64,000 nt of DNA from a beta proteobacterium MWH-UniP1 (GTDB lineage: Bacteria > Pseudomonadota > Gammaproteobacteria > Burkholderiales > Burkholderiaceae_A). Positions 1 through 11,568 of this stretch are shown here, piece after piece (position 1 is the first letter of the stretch; every line of letters starts with the position of its first letter). The stretch spans positions 1-64,000 of the forward strand of contig CP143625.1 of the NCBI GenBank assembly GCA_036362785.1. Reading direction: 5' to 3'. Made by a program: the position numbers and the translations under genes. The notes under the pieces are model-generated. The model saw only the letters and a list, made by a program, of their open reading frames with translations. It ran no database searches and was not told the origin of the DNA.

Positions 1-1
1 C

Positions 2-10
2 TGTGGATAA
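2..10 (-). promoter_or_regulatory. DnaA box upstream of dnaA
   Basis: TGTGGATAA is the exact reverse complement of the DnaA box consensus TTATCCACA. It lies 28 bases before the dnaA ATG and just upstream of a -10-like TAAAAT (25-30). DnaA bound here would cover the -35 area, which fits autoregulation. It could also be the edge of an origin that extends beyond the window start. Confidence 0.75.
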
Positions 11-24
11 CTCTTGGTCTCAGG

Positions 25-30
25 TAAAAT
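25..30 (+). promoter_or_regulatory. possible -10 element of dnaA
   Basis: TAAAAT matches the -10 consensus at 5 of 6 positions. It ends only seven bases before the dnaA ATG, and no Shine-Dalgarno sequence lies between. If real, transcription would start at or next to the ATG and give a nearly leaderless mRNA. There is no good -35 hexamer; the expected place is taken by the DnaA box. Confidence 0.35.
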
Positions 31-37
31 TCGGCCC

Positions 38-1465
38 ATGGAATCCCTCTGGCAAGACTGTCTTTTGCATTTTGAACGCGAGCTGCCTAGCCAGCAGTTT
101 CAAACCTGGTTCAAACCCCTTGAATTGCTTCGTATTGACCAAGACGGCCAATACAGCAAGGTGGTTTTGGCCGCCCCCACCCGGTTTAAGCAAGGGTGGG
201 CCAAAAGCCAGTTCACCCAATCCCTGTCTTCTTGGTGGTCACAGACTCTGGGCACCCCAGTGGATCTCGAAATCGAGGTTTCTGGCCCAGAAGCACTTCA
301 AGACAGCCAAACCAGTCAAAAAAACAGCCAACAAGCCGAAAACCAAAGCTTGGTGTCAGACACCCCAGAAAATACAGGGACACCCAAGTTAGCCGCCCAT
401 CAGCCGGCCAAAGCCAATCCAGACCAAGACGATGCCCAGCGGCAACAAAGTCGATTAAACGGCGACTGGACTTTCGATACCTTCGTGCCCGGTAAAGCCA
501 ATCAGCTTGCCCGCGCGGCAGCACTTCAAGTGGCCGACAATCCGGGCAAGGGTTACAACCCCCTGTTTTTGTATGGGGGCGTGGGACTCGGTAAGAGCCA
601 CTTGATTCATGCGGTCGGTAACGCCTTGCTGCAGCAAAATAAAAATGCGCGGGTCAGATACATCCATGCAGAAGCTTATGTCAGCGACGTGGTCAAGGCC
701 TATCAAAGGAAATCTTTTGATGAATTCAAACGCTACTACCACTCTCTTGATCTGCTGTTGATTGACGATATTCAGTTTTTTGCTGGTAAACAACGCACCC
801 AAGAAGAATTCTTCTACGCCTTTGAGGCCCTGATTGCCGCCCAAAAGCAAATCATCATTACCAGTGACACCTACCCCACCGAGCTTGGCGAAATCAATCC
901 GAGACTGGTTACCCGATTTGCCTCTGGCCTGACGGTAGCGATTGAGCCACCCGAATTGGAAATGCGGGTAGCGATCCTGATGAAAAAAGCGGAACAAGAG
1001 AGTTTCCCATTACAGGAAGAGGAAGCTTTTTTTATTGCTAAACAACTCCGCTCTAACGTACGCGAGTTGGAAGGGGCCCTGAAAAAAATCATTGCCTATT
1101 GCGGCTTTCATCAGACCAAACCCTCTATCGAGGTGGTGAAAGAAGCCTTGAAAGACCTGTTGTCGATTCAGAAAACTTCTATTTCGGTCGAGAACATACA
1201 AAAGTCCGTGGCAGATTTCTACAACATTAAAGTCGCCGATATGTATAGCAAACGCCGGCCGGCCAACATTGCCATGCCGCGTCAGATCGCCATGTACTTG
1301 GCCAAAGAACTGACCCAGAAAAGCTTTCCCGAAATCGGTGACCTGTTTGGTGGGCGCGATCACACCACCGTTCTTCATGCAGTGAAAAAGGTATCCGAAC
1401 AACGCCAGCGCAATGCCGAGCTTAACCACCAGTTACATATCTTGGAACAACAACTCAAGGGATAA
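38..1465 (+). CDS. dnaA: chromosomal replication initiator DnaA
   Basis: DnaA is the AAA+ ATPase that binds DnaA boxes, melts the origin and helps load DnaB. The 475-residue protein has the N-terminal domain I (about 1-85), a polar Gln/Asn-rich linker (about 86-140), Walker A GGVGLGKS at about 180-187, Walker B LLLIDDIQ at about 236-243, and the C-terminal DnaA-box-binding helix with [10 protein letters not shown] near 435. An in-frame start eight codons upstream is possible, but MESLW at 38 matches the usual beginning of betaproteobacterial DnaA. DnaA boxes flank the gene on both sides, which supports both the identity and self-regulation. Confidence 0.97.
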   Translation: MESLWQDCLLHFERELPSQQFQTWFKPLELLRIDQDGQYSKVVLAAPTRFKQGWAKSQFTQSLSSWWSQTLGTPVDLEIEVSGPEALQDSQTSQKNSQQAENQSLVSDTPENTGTPKLAAHQPAKANPDQDDAQRQQSRLNGDWTFDTFVPGKANQLARAAALQVADNPGKGYNPLFLYGGVGLGKSHLIHAVGNALLQQNKNARVRYIHAEAYVSDVVKAYQRKSFDEFKRYYHSLDLLLIDDIQFFAGKQRTQEEFFYAFEALIAAQKQIIITSDTYPTELGEINPRLVTRFASGLTVAIEPPELEMRVAILMKKAEQESFPLQEEEAFFIAKQLRSNVRELEGALKKIIAYCGFHQTKPSIEVVKEALKDLLSIQKTSISVENIQKSVADFYNIKVADMYSKRRPANIAMPRQIAMYLAKELTQKSFPEIGDLFGGRDHTTVLHAVKKVSEQRQRNAELNHQLHILEQQLKG

Positions 1466-1671
1466 ATTGTGGATAACCAACAACAACCCAAGAACAACTC
1501 AGAGTGGTTGACACAACGACAAAAGGTTGTGCACAACACCAAGACCTTATTCAATTTTTATCCACAGACTTTTACAACCCGTATCACCAAAGCGGTTCTT
1601 GCATTGCGGGGCTTATGCACAGAAAAACAGGCCCTTATCTATGACTACTACTTTTTGAAAGTATAAACATC
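1466..1671. other. oriC: probable oriC, dnaA-dnaN spacer with DnaA boxes
   Basis: This 206-base spacer contains four DnaA boxes: TGTGGATAA at 1468-1476 (minus orientation, perfect), the palindromic TTGTGCACAA at 1527-1536 (one mismatch, readable on both strands), TTATCCACA at 1558-1566 (plus, perfect) and TTATGCACA at 1613-1621 (plus, matches TTATNCACA). AT-rich stretches lie at about 1545-1580 and 1647-1671. The position beside dnaA, dnaN and gyrB is the classic bacterial origin location. A 65-codon open frame across it (1469-1666) begins inside a DnaA box and resembles nothing I know, so I treat the region as non-coding. Confidence 0.8.
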
Positions 1672-2799
1672 ATGAATCTGATCAAAGCACAACGTGATGC
1701 GCTTTTAAAACCACTACAAACCGTTACGGGTATTGTGGAACGGCGACATACCCTACCGATTTTGTCCAATGTTCTGATTAACAAAACCGGAACACAGGTG
1801 TCATTTTGCTCAACAGACATTGAGATGCAGATCAAAACCCAGTCAGAGATGGGCTCTGGATCTGACGATCTCGCCACCACGGTAGCGGCGAGAAAACTAT
1901 TAGATATCTTGCGAGCCTTATCGGATCAGCAAGAAATCTCCATGTCGTATGCCAATAAAAAGTTGGTTCTTGCACAAGGCAAATCAAAATTTAGTCTGCA
2001 AACACTTGCGGCAGAAGAGTTCCCCACGGTCACTGTTGCAGATGACTATCCTGCCAAGGTTGAATTAAGCCAAAAGGCGTTAAAGCACTTACTGCATCTT
2101 GTTCACTTTGCCATGGCGCAGCAAGATATTCGTTACTATCTCAATGGCCTATTGCTGGTGATTGATAAAGACAGTCTAAAAGCGGTTGCAACCGATGGCC
2201 ACCGTTTGGCTTTTTCGGCAGTGAAATCAGGTGATGCAGGTGTCAACATTTCTAATGCGGGTGACCGGCAAGAGGTAATTTTGCCGAGAAAGGCTGTTTT
2301 GGAGTTACAACGGCTTTTGTCTGAATCTGATGAATCCGTCACCATTGAACTGGCCGCCAACCAAGCTCGTTTCCGCTTTGATCAGATTGAACTCATCTCA
2401 AAATTAATTGAAGGAAAATTCCCTGATTACCAACGTGTGATTCCTGTGGGTCACTCGAAACTGATCACACTCGATCGCGAAATCCTGTTGGGTTCTTTAC
2501 AGCGTGCGGCAATTCTAACCACCGATAAATTCAAAGGCGTGCGTCTCACGTTGTCCGCTGGCTTATTGCGAGTTTCCAGCACCAACGCCGAACAAGAAGA
2601 AGCTTCTGAAGATCTAGAGGTGGATTACTCTGGAGACCCAGTGGATATTGGGTTTAATGTTCAATATCTCTTAGATGTTTTATCCAACCTCAAAAACAAG
2701 ACGGTTGAAATTGCCTTGCAAGATCCAAATGCAAGTGCGCTAATCACTACCCCAGAAGATCCAGAATTTAAATATGTTGTGATGCCGATGCGGATTTAA
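1672..2799 (+). CDS. dnaN: DNA polymerase III sliding clamp (beta subunit)
   Basis: DnaN is the ring-shaped beta clamp that tethers DNA polymerase III to its template. The 375-residue product is close to the usual 366-375 and has the typical opening (MNLIKAQRDALLKPLQTV, then RRHTLPILSN). The three repeated clamp folds cover the whole length, and the family-type C-terminus YVVMPMRI is intact. It follows dnaA across the probable origin and precedes gyrB by 45 bases. The start is the first ATG after the spacer. Confidence 0.97.
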   Translation: MNLIKAQRDALLKPLQTVTGIVERRHTLPILSNVLINKTGTQVSFCSTDIEMQIKTQSEMGSGSDDLATTVAARKLLDILRALSDQQEISMSYANKKLVLAQGKSKFSLQTLAAEEFPTVTVADDYPAKVELSQKALKHLLHLVHFAMAQQDIRYYLNGLLLVIDKDSLKAVATDGHRLAFSAVKSGDAGVNISNAGDRQEVILPRKAVLELQRLLSESDESVTIELAANQARFRFDQIELISKLIEGKFPDYQRVIPVGHSKLITLDREILLGSLQRAAILTTDKFKGVRLTLSAGLLRVSSTNAEQEEASEDLEVDYSGDPVDIGFNVQYLLDVLSNLKNKTVEIALQDPNASALITTPEDPEFKYVVMPMRI

Positions 2800-2805
2800 G
2801 TTTAA

Positions 2806-5322
<2,517 letters not shown>

Positions 5323-5371
5323 TCGACCGCTCAGTTTATGAACGATTGGACACCCTGTAAAAGTTGCCCTT

Positions 5372-6280
5372 ATGCCGGTTGACTTAACAGATCAGCTTGT
5401 CATCGCGCTTTCATCGCGGGCGCTTTTTGATTTCGAGGAAGAAAATCGAATCTTTGAGCAATCCGATGACCGGGCCTATATGCAGCTTCAGAGCGAGCGT
5501 ATGCAGACACCGGCAAACCCGGGTGTTGCCTTTCCTTTGGTTCGCAAACTACTGTCGTTTAATTCCCCCGATCGGCAACGCGTAGAAATTGTGGTGTTGT
5601 CTCGAAATGATCCTGTTTCTGGTCTGCGGGTATACCACTCAGCACAGGCCCATGGGCTGCCGATTCAACGGGGAGTGTTTACACGGGGCCGATCCCCTTA
5701 CCGTTACCTGAAATCACTTGGCGCCCACCTTTTTCTTTCCGCCAACGCATCGGATGTCGAACAGGCCCTGCAGGCGGGCTATCCGGCAGCTCACGTGTAC
5801 CCCCACTCGGCAAAGTCTGTCGAGAACTTTCCAAATGAATTGCGGATTGCCTTTGACGGAGATGCGGTGCTGTTTAGTGACGAAGCCGAGCGCATTTATC
5901 AGCAGCAGGGGTTAGATGCCTTTGTTGCCCACGAGATTCAGCGGGCCGACACCCCACTGCCCCCTGGCCCATTTAAGCCCTTGTTGCTCGCCCTGCATCA
6001 ACTTCAGCAGGACACTCGTGACAACCCCACCATGAAGCTCAGGACGGCCTTGGTCACGGCCCGCTCTGCCCCCGCCCACGAGCGGGCTGTCCGCACGCTG
6101 ATGGATTGGAAGATCGAAATTGATGAGGCCATGTTCCTGGGGGGGTTAAACAAGGGCGATTTTCTAAAAGAATTCGAACCCGATTTCTTTTTTGACGATC
6201 AGACCAGGCATTGTGAATCCAGTGCCAGTGCCGGCCCGACCGGCCATGTCCGATCGGGCGTCACCAACGAACCAAAGTAG
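5372..6280 (+). CDS. cytosolic 5'-nucleotidase (PF06189 family)
   Basis: The product looks like the 5'-nucleotidase family related to eukaryotic cytosolic NT5C1, which dephosphorylates nucleoside monophosphates. I recognise the N-terminal VIALSSRALFDFEEENRIFE block, the central FDGDAVLFSDEAE (about 170-183, HAD-like Asp motif) and the C-terminal LVTARSAPAHERAVRTL and MFLGGLNKGDFLKEF blocks (about 225-270). No signal peptide or membrane segment is visible, so it should be cytosolic. It starts 49 bases after gyrB and ends two bases from the opposing topB stop, leaving no room for a separate terminator. The exact substrate cannot be read from the sequence. Confidence 0.85.
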   Translation: MPVDLTDQLVIALSSRALFDFEEENRIFEQSDDRAYMQLQSERMQTPANPGVAFPLVRKLLSFNSPDRQRVEIVVLSRNDPVSGLRVYHSAQAHGLPIQRGVFTRGRSPYRYLKSLGAHLFLSANASDVEQALQAGYPAAHVYPHSAKSVENFPNELRIAFDGDAVLFSDEAERIYQQQGLDAFVAHEIQRADTPLPPGPFKPLLLALHQLQQDTRDNPTMKLRTALVTARSAPAHERAVRTLMDWKIEIDEAMFLGGLNKGDFLKEFEPDFFFDDQTRHCESSASAGPTGHVRSGVTNEPK

Positions 6281-6282
6281 TT

Positions 6283-8811
6283 CTAATCTTTAGATTTCTT
6301 TGTTCCGGTTTTGCTGGCTTTGGTGGCACTTTTTTTCGCACCCGCTTTTGGTCCCGCAGCTTTGGGCGCCCTGGCCTCAAATTCAAATCCAATTTTCCCT
6401 TCCGGTGTCTTCACCAGATATGCCTTGAATTTACGCCGGGTTCTTGCGGAAACAAATCCATCGAGCAAATCGGTCTTGCCGGTGGCCAGGAGTTTTTGAA
6501 CCTGCTCCGGCGAAATGGTCTGCTGCAAGATCATCATGCCGGTGCGGAAATCACAGCTTGGCCCTGGGCCCACACTTTTTTCACAGACATAAGCGTTGCC
6601 ATGGACAAAGACATTCGCATTGCATTTCGGGCAAGACCCAAGGGCGGTTTGGTTACTGAAATCCACAGGCTCGTTGGCACCTTCGGCGTCAGGGCTATTG
6701 CCAAAATCAAACTCAAGTTTGTGGTCTGCTGTAATTTTTAGGCTGGCCACAAATGGTCGACCCATTTTGCTGCGAAAACCGTCGACTGGGCCGAATGTTT
6801 TTTCTGACAATAAGGTTTCGATTTCGGGCAACTCAAATGCCCGGCCGCCTGGAATTTTCGAAATAGAAAAATCACAGCTGCTGCAGGCAAATCGCCGATA
6901 GTTTTCCTTCACCACGCCCCCACATTTCGGACAGGGTGTTTTTAAGGTGGCGTAATCACCCGGGATCGTGCTGTCGGTATAGTTTTTCGCCTGATTCACA
7001 ATATGCTCAGTGATCGCGGCAATTTCTTTCATGAAGGCTTCGCGAGACATCTTGCCTTCTTCAATCTGTCGAAGTTTGTATTCCCATTCGCCGGTTAACT
7101 CTGGCATCGATAACTCTTTGACATCTAGGCCACGCAACAGCGTCATCAGCTGGAAGGCTTTGGCAGTCGGAATTAATTCGCGGCCATCTCGAATCAGATA
7201 TTTTTCAGCAAGCAGCCCTTCAATAATCGCGGCACGTGTGGCGGGCGTGCCCAGACCTTTGCCGGCCATGGCCTCACGAAGCTCTTCATCGTCAATGGCT
7301 TTGCCAGCACTTTCCATTGCAGAGAGCAGGGTCGCCTCACTAAAACGGGCAGGCGGCTTGGTCTTTAAGCCTTCGGCAGCAACCGGGTCGGCAATCGGCT
7401 TTTCCTTCGGGCCTACGGGCACCAACATGGCGTCACTACCGGCACTTTCACGACCATAGACGGTCATCCAGCCGGGGTTGACCAGTACCTTGCCTTCGGT
7501 CTTGAATTGGTCCGATCCGATCGTGCTGATGCGTGTCGTGACTTGAAACTCTGCTGCTGGATAAAACACCGCCAAGAAGCGCCGAACGACCAGTTCAAAT
7601 ATTTTTTGTTCTGGCTCGGACAGGGCTTTGGGCAAGACACCCGTTGGAATAATGGCAAAGTGGTCTGAGACCTTGGTGTTGTCGAAAATCCGTTTATTGG
7701 GTTTGATCCATTTGTTTTTCAGAATTTCTTGAGCGAACCCAGAAAAACTCGCGGCTTTGGCCAAGGCGTCAATCGTGGTCTGAACCGTCCCGATGTAGTC
7801 TTCTGGCAGGGCTTTGGAGTCGGTTCTGGGATAGGTCAGAACTTTGTGTTTTTCATACAAGGCCTGCGCAAGGCCCAGAGAGTTCTTGGCAGAAAAACCA
7901 AATCGTGCGTTGGCTTCACGCTGAAGACTGGTGAGATCAAATAATGCTGGCGCAATCTGGCTAGAAGGCTTGCTTTCTTCGGTGACGGTGGCGGGCTTGC
8001 CCTGGCAGCGCTTGGCAATCTCGTCGGCTTGTTTGGCGTCCCAAACCCGTTCAGCCTTTAGTTCGGGGTCCTGATCATTCTTTTTGAAACCGGGGGCAAA
8101 CCACCGTCCCTCGTAAGGGCCTGCATTGGCCTGAAAGGTTGCGTGAATCTCAAAATAGTCTCGGGCCACGAATTTGCGAATCTTTTCTTCGCGCTCGACC
8201 ACCACGGCAAGCGTTGGGGTCTGCACCCGGCCCACGGTGGTGAGAAAAAACCCACCTTCTTTTGAGTTAAAGGCGGTCATGGCTCGGGTGCCATTGATGC
8301 CAACCAGCCAATCGGCCTCGGACCGGCACCGTGCCGCATCGGCAAGCGGTGTCATGTCGTGATCGGAACGCAGCTGCGCAAAGGCGTCCCGAATCGCTGA
8401 TGGCGTCATGGACTGCAGCCACAGTCGTTCAATGGGCTGCTTTGCCTTGGTGTGCTGGACGATATAGCGAAAAATCAGTTCACCCTCACGGCCCGCGTCA
8501 CAGGCATTGACCAGCCGATCAATGTCCTTCTTTTTGATGAGCCTGGCCAAGGTCTTGAGTTTGGCTTCGCTCTTGGCAATCGGATTGAGATCAAAGTGCG
8601 GGGGAATCACGGGCAGGTTCGCAAATGACCATTTGCCCCTTTTGACGTCGTATTCTTCGGGGGCCGTGATCTCCAAGAGATGGCCCACAGCCGAGGCCAC
8701 GACCATGTCGTCACGCTCAAACACGTCGTCATGTTTGGTGAAGCCGCCAAGTGCTTTTGCAATATCAGAGGCGACGGAGGGCTTTTCAGCGATAACCAGT
8801 GCTTTGCTCAT
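6283..8811 (-). CDS. topB: DNA topoisomerase III
   Basis: TopB is a type IA topoisomerase that passes single strands and resolves intertwined DNA. The 842-residue protein starts at MSKALVIAEKPSVASDIAKA (TOPRIM), has DAGREGELIFRYI, and carries the active-site tyrosine in LTYPRTDSKALP at about residue 327. After the catalytic core come two zinc-finger-like cysteine clusters (CPKCGG...CSSC and CPKCNA...C) and a Lys/Ala/Thr-rich tail, as in the long betaproteobacterial TopB forms rather than the ~650-residue E. coli enzyme. An upstream in-frame start adds 21 residues that do not match the family. dprA lies just upstream on the same strand. Confidence 0.93.
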   Translation of the reverse strand: MSKALVIAEKPSVASDIAKALGGFTKHDDVFERDDMVVASAVGHLLEITAPEEYDVKRGKWSFANLPVIPPHFDLNPIAKSEAKLKTLARLIKKKDIDRLVNACDAGREGELIFRYIVQHTKAKQPIERLWLQSMTPSAIRDAFAQLRSDHDMTPLADAARCRSEADWLVGINGTRAMTAFNSKEGGFFLTTVGRVQTPTLAVVVEREEKIRKFVARDYFEIHATFQANAGPYEGRWFAPGFKKNDQDPELKAERVWDAKQADEIAKRCQGKPATVTEESKPSSQIAPALFDLTSLQREANARFGFSAKNSLGLAQALYEKHKVLTYPRTDSKALPEDYIGTVQTTIDALAKAASFSGFAQEILKNKWIKPNKRIFDNTKVSDHFAIIPTGVLPKALSEPEQKIFELVVRRFLAVFYPAAEFQVTTRISTIGSDQFKTEGKVLVNPGWMTVYGRESAGSDAMLVPVGPKEKPIADPVAAEGLKTKPPARFSEATLLSAMESAGKAIDDEELREAMAGKGLGTPATRAAIIEGLLAEKYLIRDGRELIPTAKAFQLMTLLRGLDVKELSMPELTGEWEYKLRQIEEGKMSREAFMKEIAAITEHIVNQAKNYTDSTIPGDYATLKTPCPKCGGVVKENYRRFACSSCDFSISKIPGGRAFELPEIETLLSEKTFGPVDGFRSKMGRPFVASLKITADHKLEFDFGNSPDAEGANEPVDFSNQTALGSCPKCNANVFVHGNAYVCEKSVGPGPSCDFRTGMMILQQTISPEQVQKLLATGKTDLLDGFVSARTRRKFKAYLVKTPEGKIGFEFEARAPKAAGPKAGAKKSATKASKTGTKKSKD

Positions 8812-8900
8812 AGGGCGCGGATCATAGGCGCACTCCATGAGAACCTGCAAACATTTTTTTATCCTGAAAACCAAAAATACCTAATAAAGTAAGTAAACAC

Positions 8901-9887
8901 TTATGTAAAAGATCTTTGTTTAAGCCACTTTCCATCAGGTAATCTGCTAGCGAGTCCACAAAGCTCTAAAACCAACAAGGCGCCGTAGAGATCCTTTTCT
9001 GCCACACCGCTCTGTGTCGCTAAGTCGGCGACTGCCAGGGGGTAGAAATTCAAGGCCTTTAAGACCCGCTGGCTTGTCTCGTCGAGCGCCAGCTCTAGTG
9101 GCCTTTGAGAGCTGTTTTGATCAAGGCGGCCTTTTCGAGCGGGGCTGCGGGTCTTCGATAAAGGCTCCCCCATGAAAGAAACCGTCCCCGGCATTGCGTT
9201 GGCTACCTGAACGCCGAGATCTTCAAGTAGCTGCTCTGGCGATTGGGTGAGTTGGGCCCCCTGACGGATCAACGCGTTGCAGCCGATGCTTTGCATCATG
9301 TGAATGGATCCGGGCACAACGAAGACATCAATGCCGAGTTCTAAGGCATGTCGAGCGGTGATTAACGAGCCACTTTTGGGCGTTGCTTCTACAACCAGAA
9401 CCGCCCGAGATAGGGCGGCAATAATCCGGTTGCGCTGAGGAAAATAACCCGGTAACGCAGGCGTGCCTGCGGGGTATTCCGTAATGAGCGCACCCCCCTG
9501 CGACACAATCTGTTCGGCAAGCGCGCGGTGTTGTGGGGGATAGATTGTTTGTAATCCGTGGCCCAGTACTGCAATTGTCTGACCTGGCCCATCCAAGGCA
9601 CCCTCGTGGGCGCTGGCATCAATGCCCTGGGCCAGTCCACTGATGACAGTGAGGCCGGCTTTGGAAACAACACTGGCAAACCAGTGGGCATCGGCGAGCC
9701 CTTGGCTGCTGGCTTGGCGGCTACCAACAATGGCCAGGCCCGGATTTTGGGCCATGGTGCTGACAAGATTTTTATTGCCCCTTCCGTAGATCCGTAAAAC
9801 GGCAGGGTGTGTTTGGCCCAGTGGCGTGGGAAAATCACTGGCAGAGGCGTTGAGTTCGAAAGTCTGTTGGTTGGCAAGAGAGGTCAT
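8901..9887 (-). CDS. dprA: DNA processing protein DprA
   Basis: DprA (Smf) binds incoming single-stranded DNA during natural transformation and loads RecA on it. The 328-residue protein has the Rossmann-like core: AIVGSRQASSQG, GLAQGIDASAHEGAL and YFPQRNRIIAALS, then a C-terminal winged-helix region (about 265-325). It is shorter at the N-terminus than E. coli Smf (374). It is co-oriented with topB. In many betaproteobacteria a small gene smg sits between dprA and topB, but here only 89 bases separate them and no such gene is present. It diverges from def. Confidence 0.93.
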   Translation of the reverse strand: MTSLANQQTFELNASASDFPTPLGQTHPAVLRIYGRGNKNLVSTMAQNPGLAIVGSRQASSQGLADAHWFASVVSKAGLTVISGLAQGIDASAHEGALDGPGQTIAVLGHGLQTIYPPQHRALAEQIVSQGGALITEYPAGTPALPGYFPQRNRIIAALSRAVLVVEATPKSGSLITARHALELGIDVFVVPGSIHMMQSIGCNALIRQGAQLTQSPEQLLEDLGVQVANAMPGTVSFMGEPLSKTRSPARKGRLDQNSSQRPLELALDETSQRVLKALNFYPLAVADLATQSGVAEKDLYGALLVLELCGLASRLPDGKWLKQRSFT

Positions 9888-9993
9888 CTGGCTAAACTAA
9901 GCCACCTGCAGGCTTTCCACTATCGACCAAATTGGCTAAGAATCTCAGCCCAAGCAAAGTGGTTGAGATGCGTAATCATCTTGGAGCAAGACG

Positions 9994-10554
9994 ATGGCAA
10001 AGTTGAAGTTGTTGCACTACCCCGATGAGCGGCTAAGAACCGTCGCTAAGCCGGTGGCCGTGGTGGATGACCGGATTCGTGAAATTGTTCGTGACATGGC
10101 CGAGACCATGTATGCCGCGCCAGGCATTGGACTTGCGGCCACCCAGGTCAATGTGCATGAGCGCATCATTTTGATTGATACAACCGAAGAGCAAAATGAC
10201 CTTCGGGTCTTGATCAACCCTGAGATTGTTGCCCACAGCTCGGATAAAAAAGTCTTCCAAGAGGGCTGTTTATCAGTACCTGGTATTTACGACGAAGTAG
10301 AGCGGCCGGATGCCATTCGAGTTCGCGCTCTGAATGAGCGTGGCGAGTCGATTGAGTTTGACGCCGATGGATTGCTCTCGGTCTGTATTCAGCACGAGAT
10401 TGATCACTTAAATGGCAAAGTCTTTGTTGATTATTTGTCTCGCCTAAAACAGGGTCGCATTAAGACCAAAATGATCAAGGCCAAAGAGAGCGGCGCTTTT
10501 GACGTCGATCCGGAATTTACGCGCCGGCCGGACCGCATGGTTGAAAAAGTCTAG
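9994..10554 (+). CDS. def: peptide deformylase
   Basis: Def removes the formyl group from the N-terminal methionine of new proteins. The 186-residue product has all three family motifs: GIGLAATQV (about 45-53), EGCLSVP (Cys metal ligand, about 90-96) and QHEIDHLNG (His ligands and catalytic Glu, about 133-141). GGAG at 9980-9983 serves as ribosome binding site. The next gene, fmt, follows after 18 bases, so the enzyme that adds the formyl group and the one that removes it are probably cotranscribed. Confidence 0.97.
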   Translation: MAKLKLLHYPDERLRTVAKPVAVVDDRIREIVRDMAETMYAAPGIGLAATQVNVHERIILIDTTEEQNDLRVLINPEIVAHSSDKKVFQEGCLSVPGIYDEVERPDAIRVRALNERGESIEFDADGLLSVCIQHEIDHLNGKVFVDYLSRLKQGRIKTKMIKAKESGAFDVDPEFTRRPDRMVEKV

Positions 10555-10572
10555 GTCAGGCGTAACCAATTT

Positions 10573-11547
10573 ATGCGTCTGGTCTTTGCGGGAACGCCCG
10601 AGTTTGCTCGCCGAGCCTTAACAGCCTTGCATCAGGCTGGTCACGATATTGTGGCCGTGTTAACTCAGCCAGATCGGGTCTCCGGCCGCGGGCTGACCTT
10701 ATCAATGAGCCCCGTTAAGAGTGAAGCGCTCCGGCTTGGTCTACCGGTTTTTCAGCCCCAATCTTTACGGCAGGGTAAGCCTGGCGCGCAGGAAACCAAA
10801 GAAGCTTTATCTGCACTCTCACCAGAGTTGATGGTGGTGGCTGCCTATGGATTGATTCTGCCCAAAGAGGTTCTAGCGCTTCCAAAGTTCGGCTGTCTCA
10901 ACATTCATGCCTCGTTGCTGCCGCGCTGGCGGGGGGCCGCACCGATCCAGCGGGCGATCGCTGCCGGGGATTCGCAAACGGGTGTCGCACTGATGCAAAT
11001 GGAAGAGGGTCTGGACACGGGACCGGTTTGGCAAGAGGAGGTCACGCCGATCTTTCCTACGGACAATTTTCAGTCGCTGCATGATCGGCTTGCCGATCTG
11101 GGCGCCAATTCTGTTGTCGATTTGTTAAAGGATTTTCCGCCAGCTGGCCGGCAGCCCACGATCCAATCCTTAGACGGCGTTGTCTATGCCCATAAGATTG
11201 GCAAAGAAGACGGCCAGATTGATTGGTCAATGACGAGTCGCCAGGTCTGTGATTTGATTCGGGCCTTTGATCCGGTGCCTGGGGCAGTGACTGGTTTTGC
11301 GGGTGAGTGTGTAAAACTCTTTGATGTCTCAGATCTTGCCGGCGGCCCGGCGGGCCAGGCCTTGAAAAACCATAGTCCCGGACAAATTATTCAGGCAGAC
11401 AAAGACGGATTATTGGTGGCCTGTGGCCAGGGAGCTGTCAGAATAGGCGCCCTCCAGAGGCCTGGCGGGAAGCGGCTGGGGTTTCGGGAATTTTTAAACG
11501 GCCGACGTGTCTTATCCGGCCAACAGTTTGAGACCGTTTCCGGTTGA
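10573..11547 (+). CDS. fmt: methionyl-tRNA formyltransferase
   Basis: Fmt transfers a formyl group from 10-formyltetrahydrofolate to initiator Met-tRNA. The 324-residue protein has the usual start (MRLVFAGTPEFARRAL), the folate/catalytic block NIHASLLPRWRGAAPIQRAI (about 110-130) and the C-terminal tRNA-binding OB domain (about 205-315). It lies between def and htpX in a tight plus-strand run, the standard context. Confidence 0.97.
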   Translation: MRLVFAGTPEFARRALTALHQAGHDIVAVLTQPDRVSGRGLTLSMSPVKSEALRLGLPVFQPQSLRQGKPGAQETKEALSALSPELMVVAAYGLILPKEVLALPKFGCLNIHASLLPRWRGAAPIQRAIAAGDSQTGVALMQMEEGLDTGPVWQEEVTPIFPTDNFQSLHDRLADLGANSVVDLLKDFPPAGRQPTIQSLDGVVYAHKIGKEDGQIDWSMTSRQVCDLIRAFDPVPGAVTGFAGECVKLFDVSDLAGGPAGQALKNHSPGQIIQADKDGLLVACGQGAVRIGALQRPGGKRLGFREFLNGRRVLSGQQFETVSG

Positions 11548-11568
11548 TCTGACAAAGGAGTTTTAAGC

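Noticed and set aside
455-997. 180-codon minus-strand open frame inside dnaA
   Set aside because: A shadow of dnaA, whose conserved frame explains the region fully.
1469-1666. 65-codon open frame between dnaA and dnaN
   Set aside because: It starts inside a DnaA box, spans four boxes and resembles no protein family; better read as the origin.
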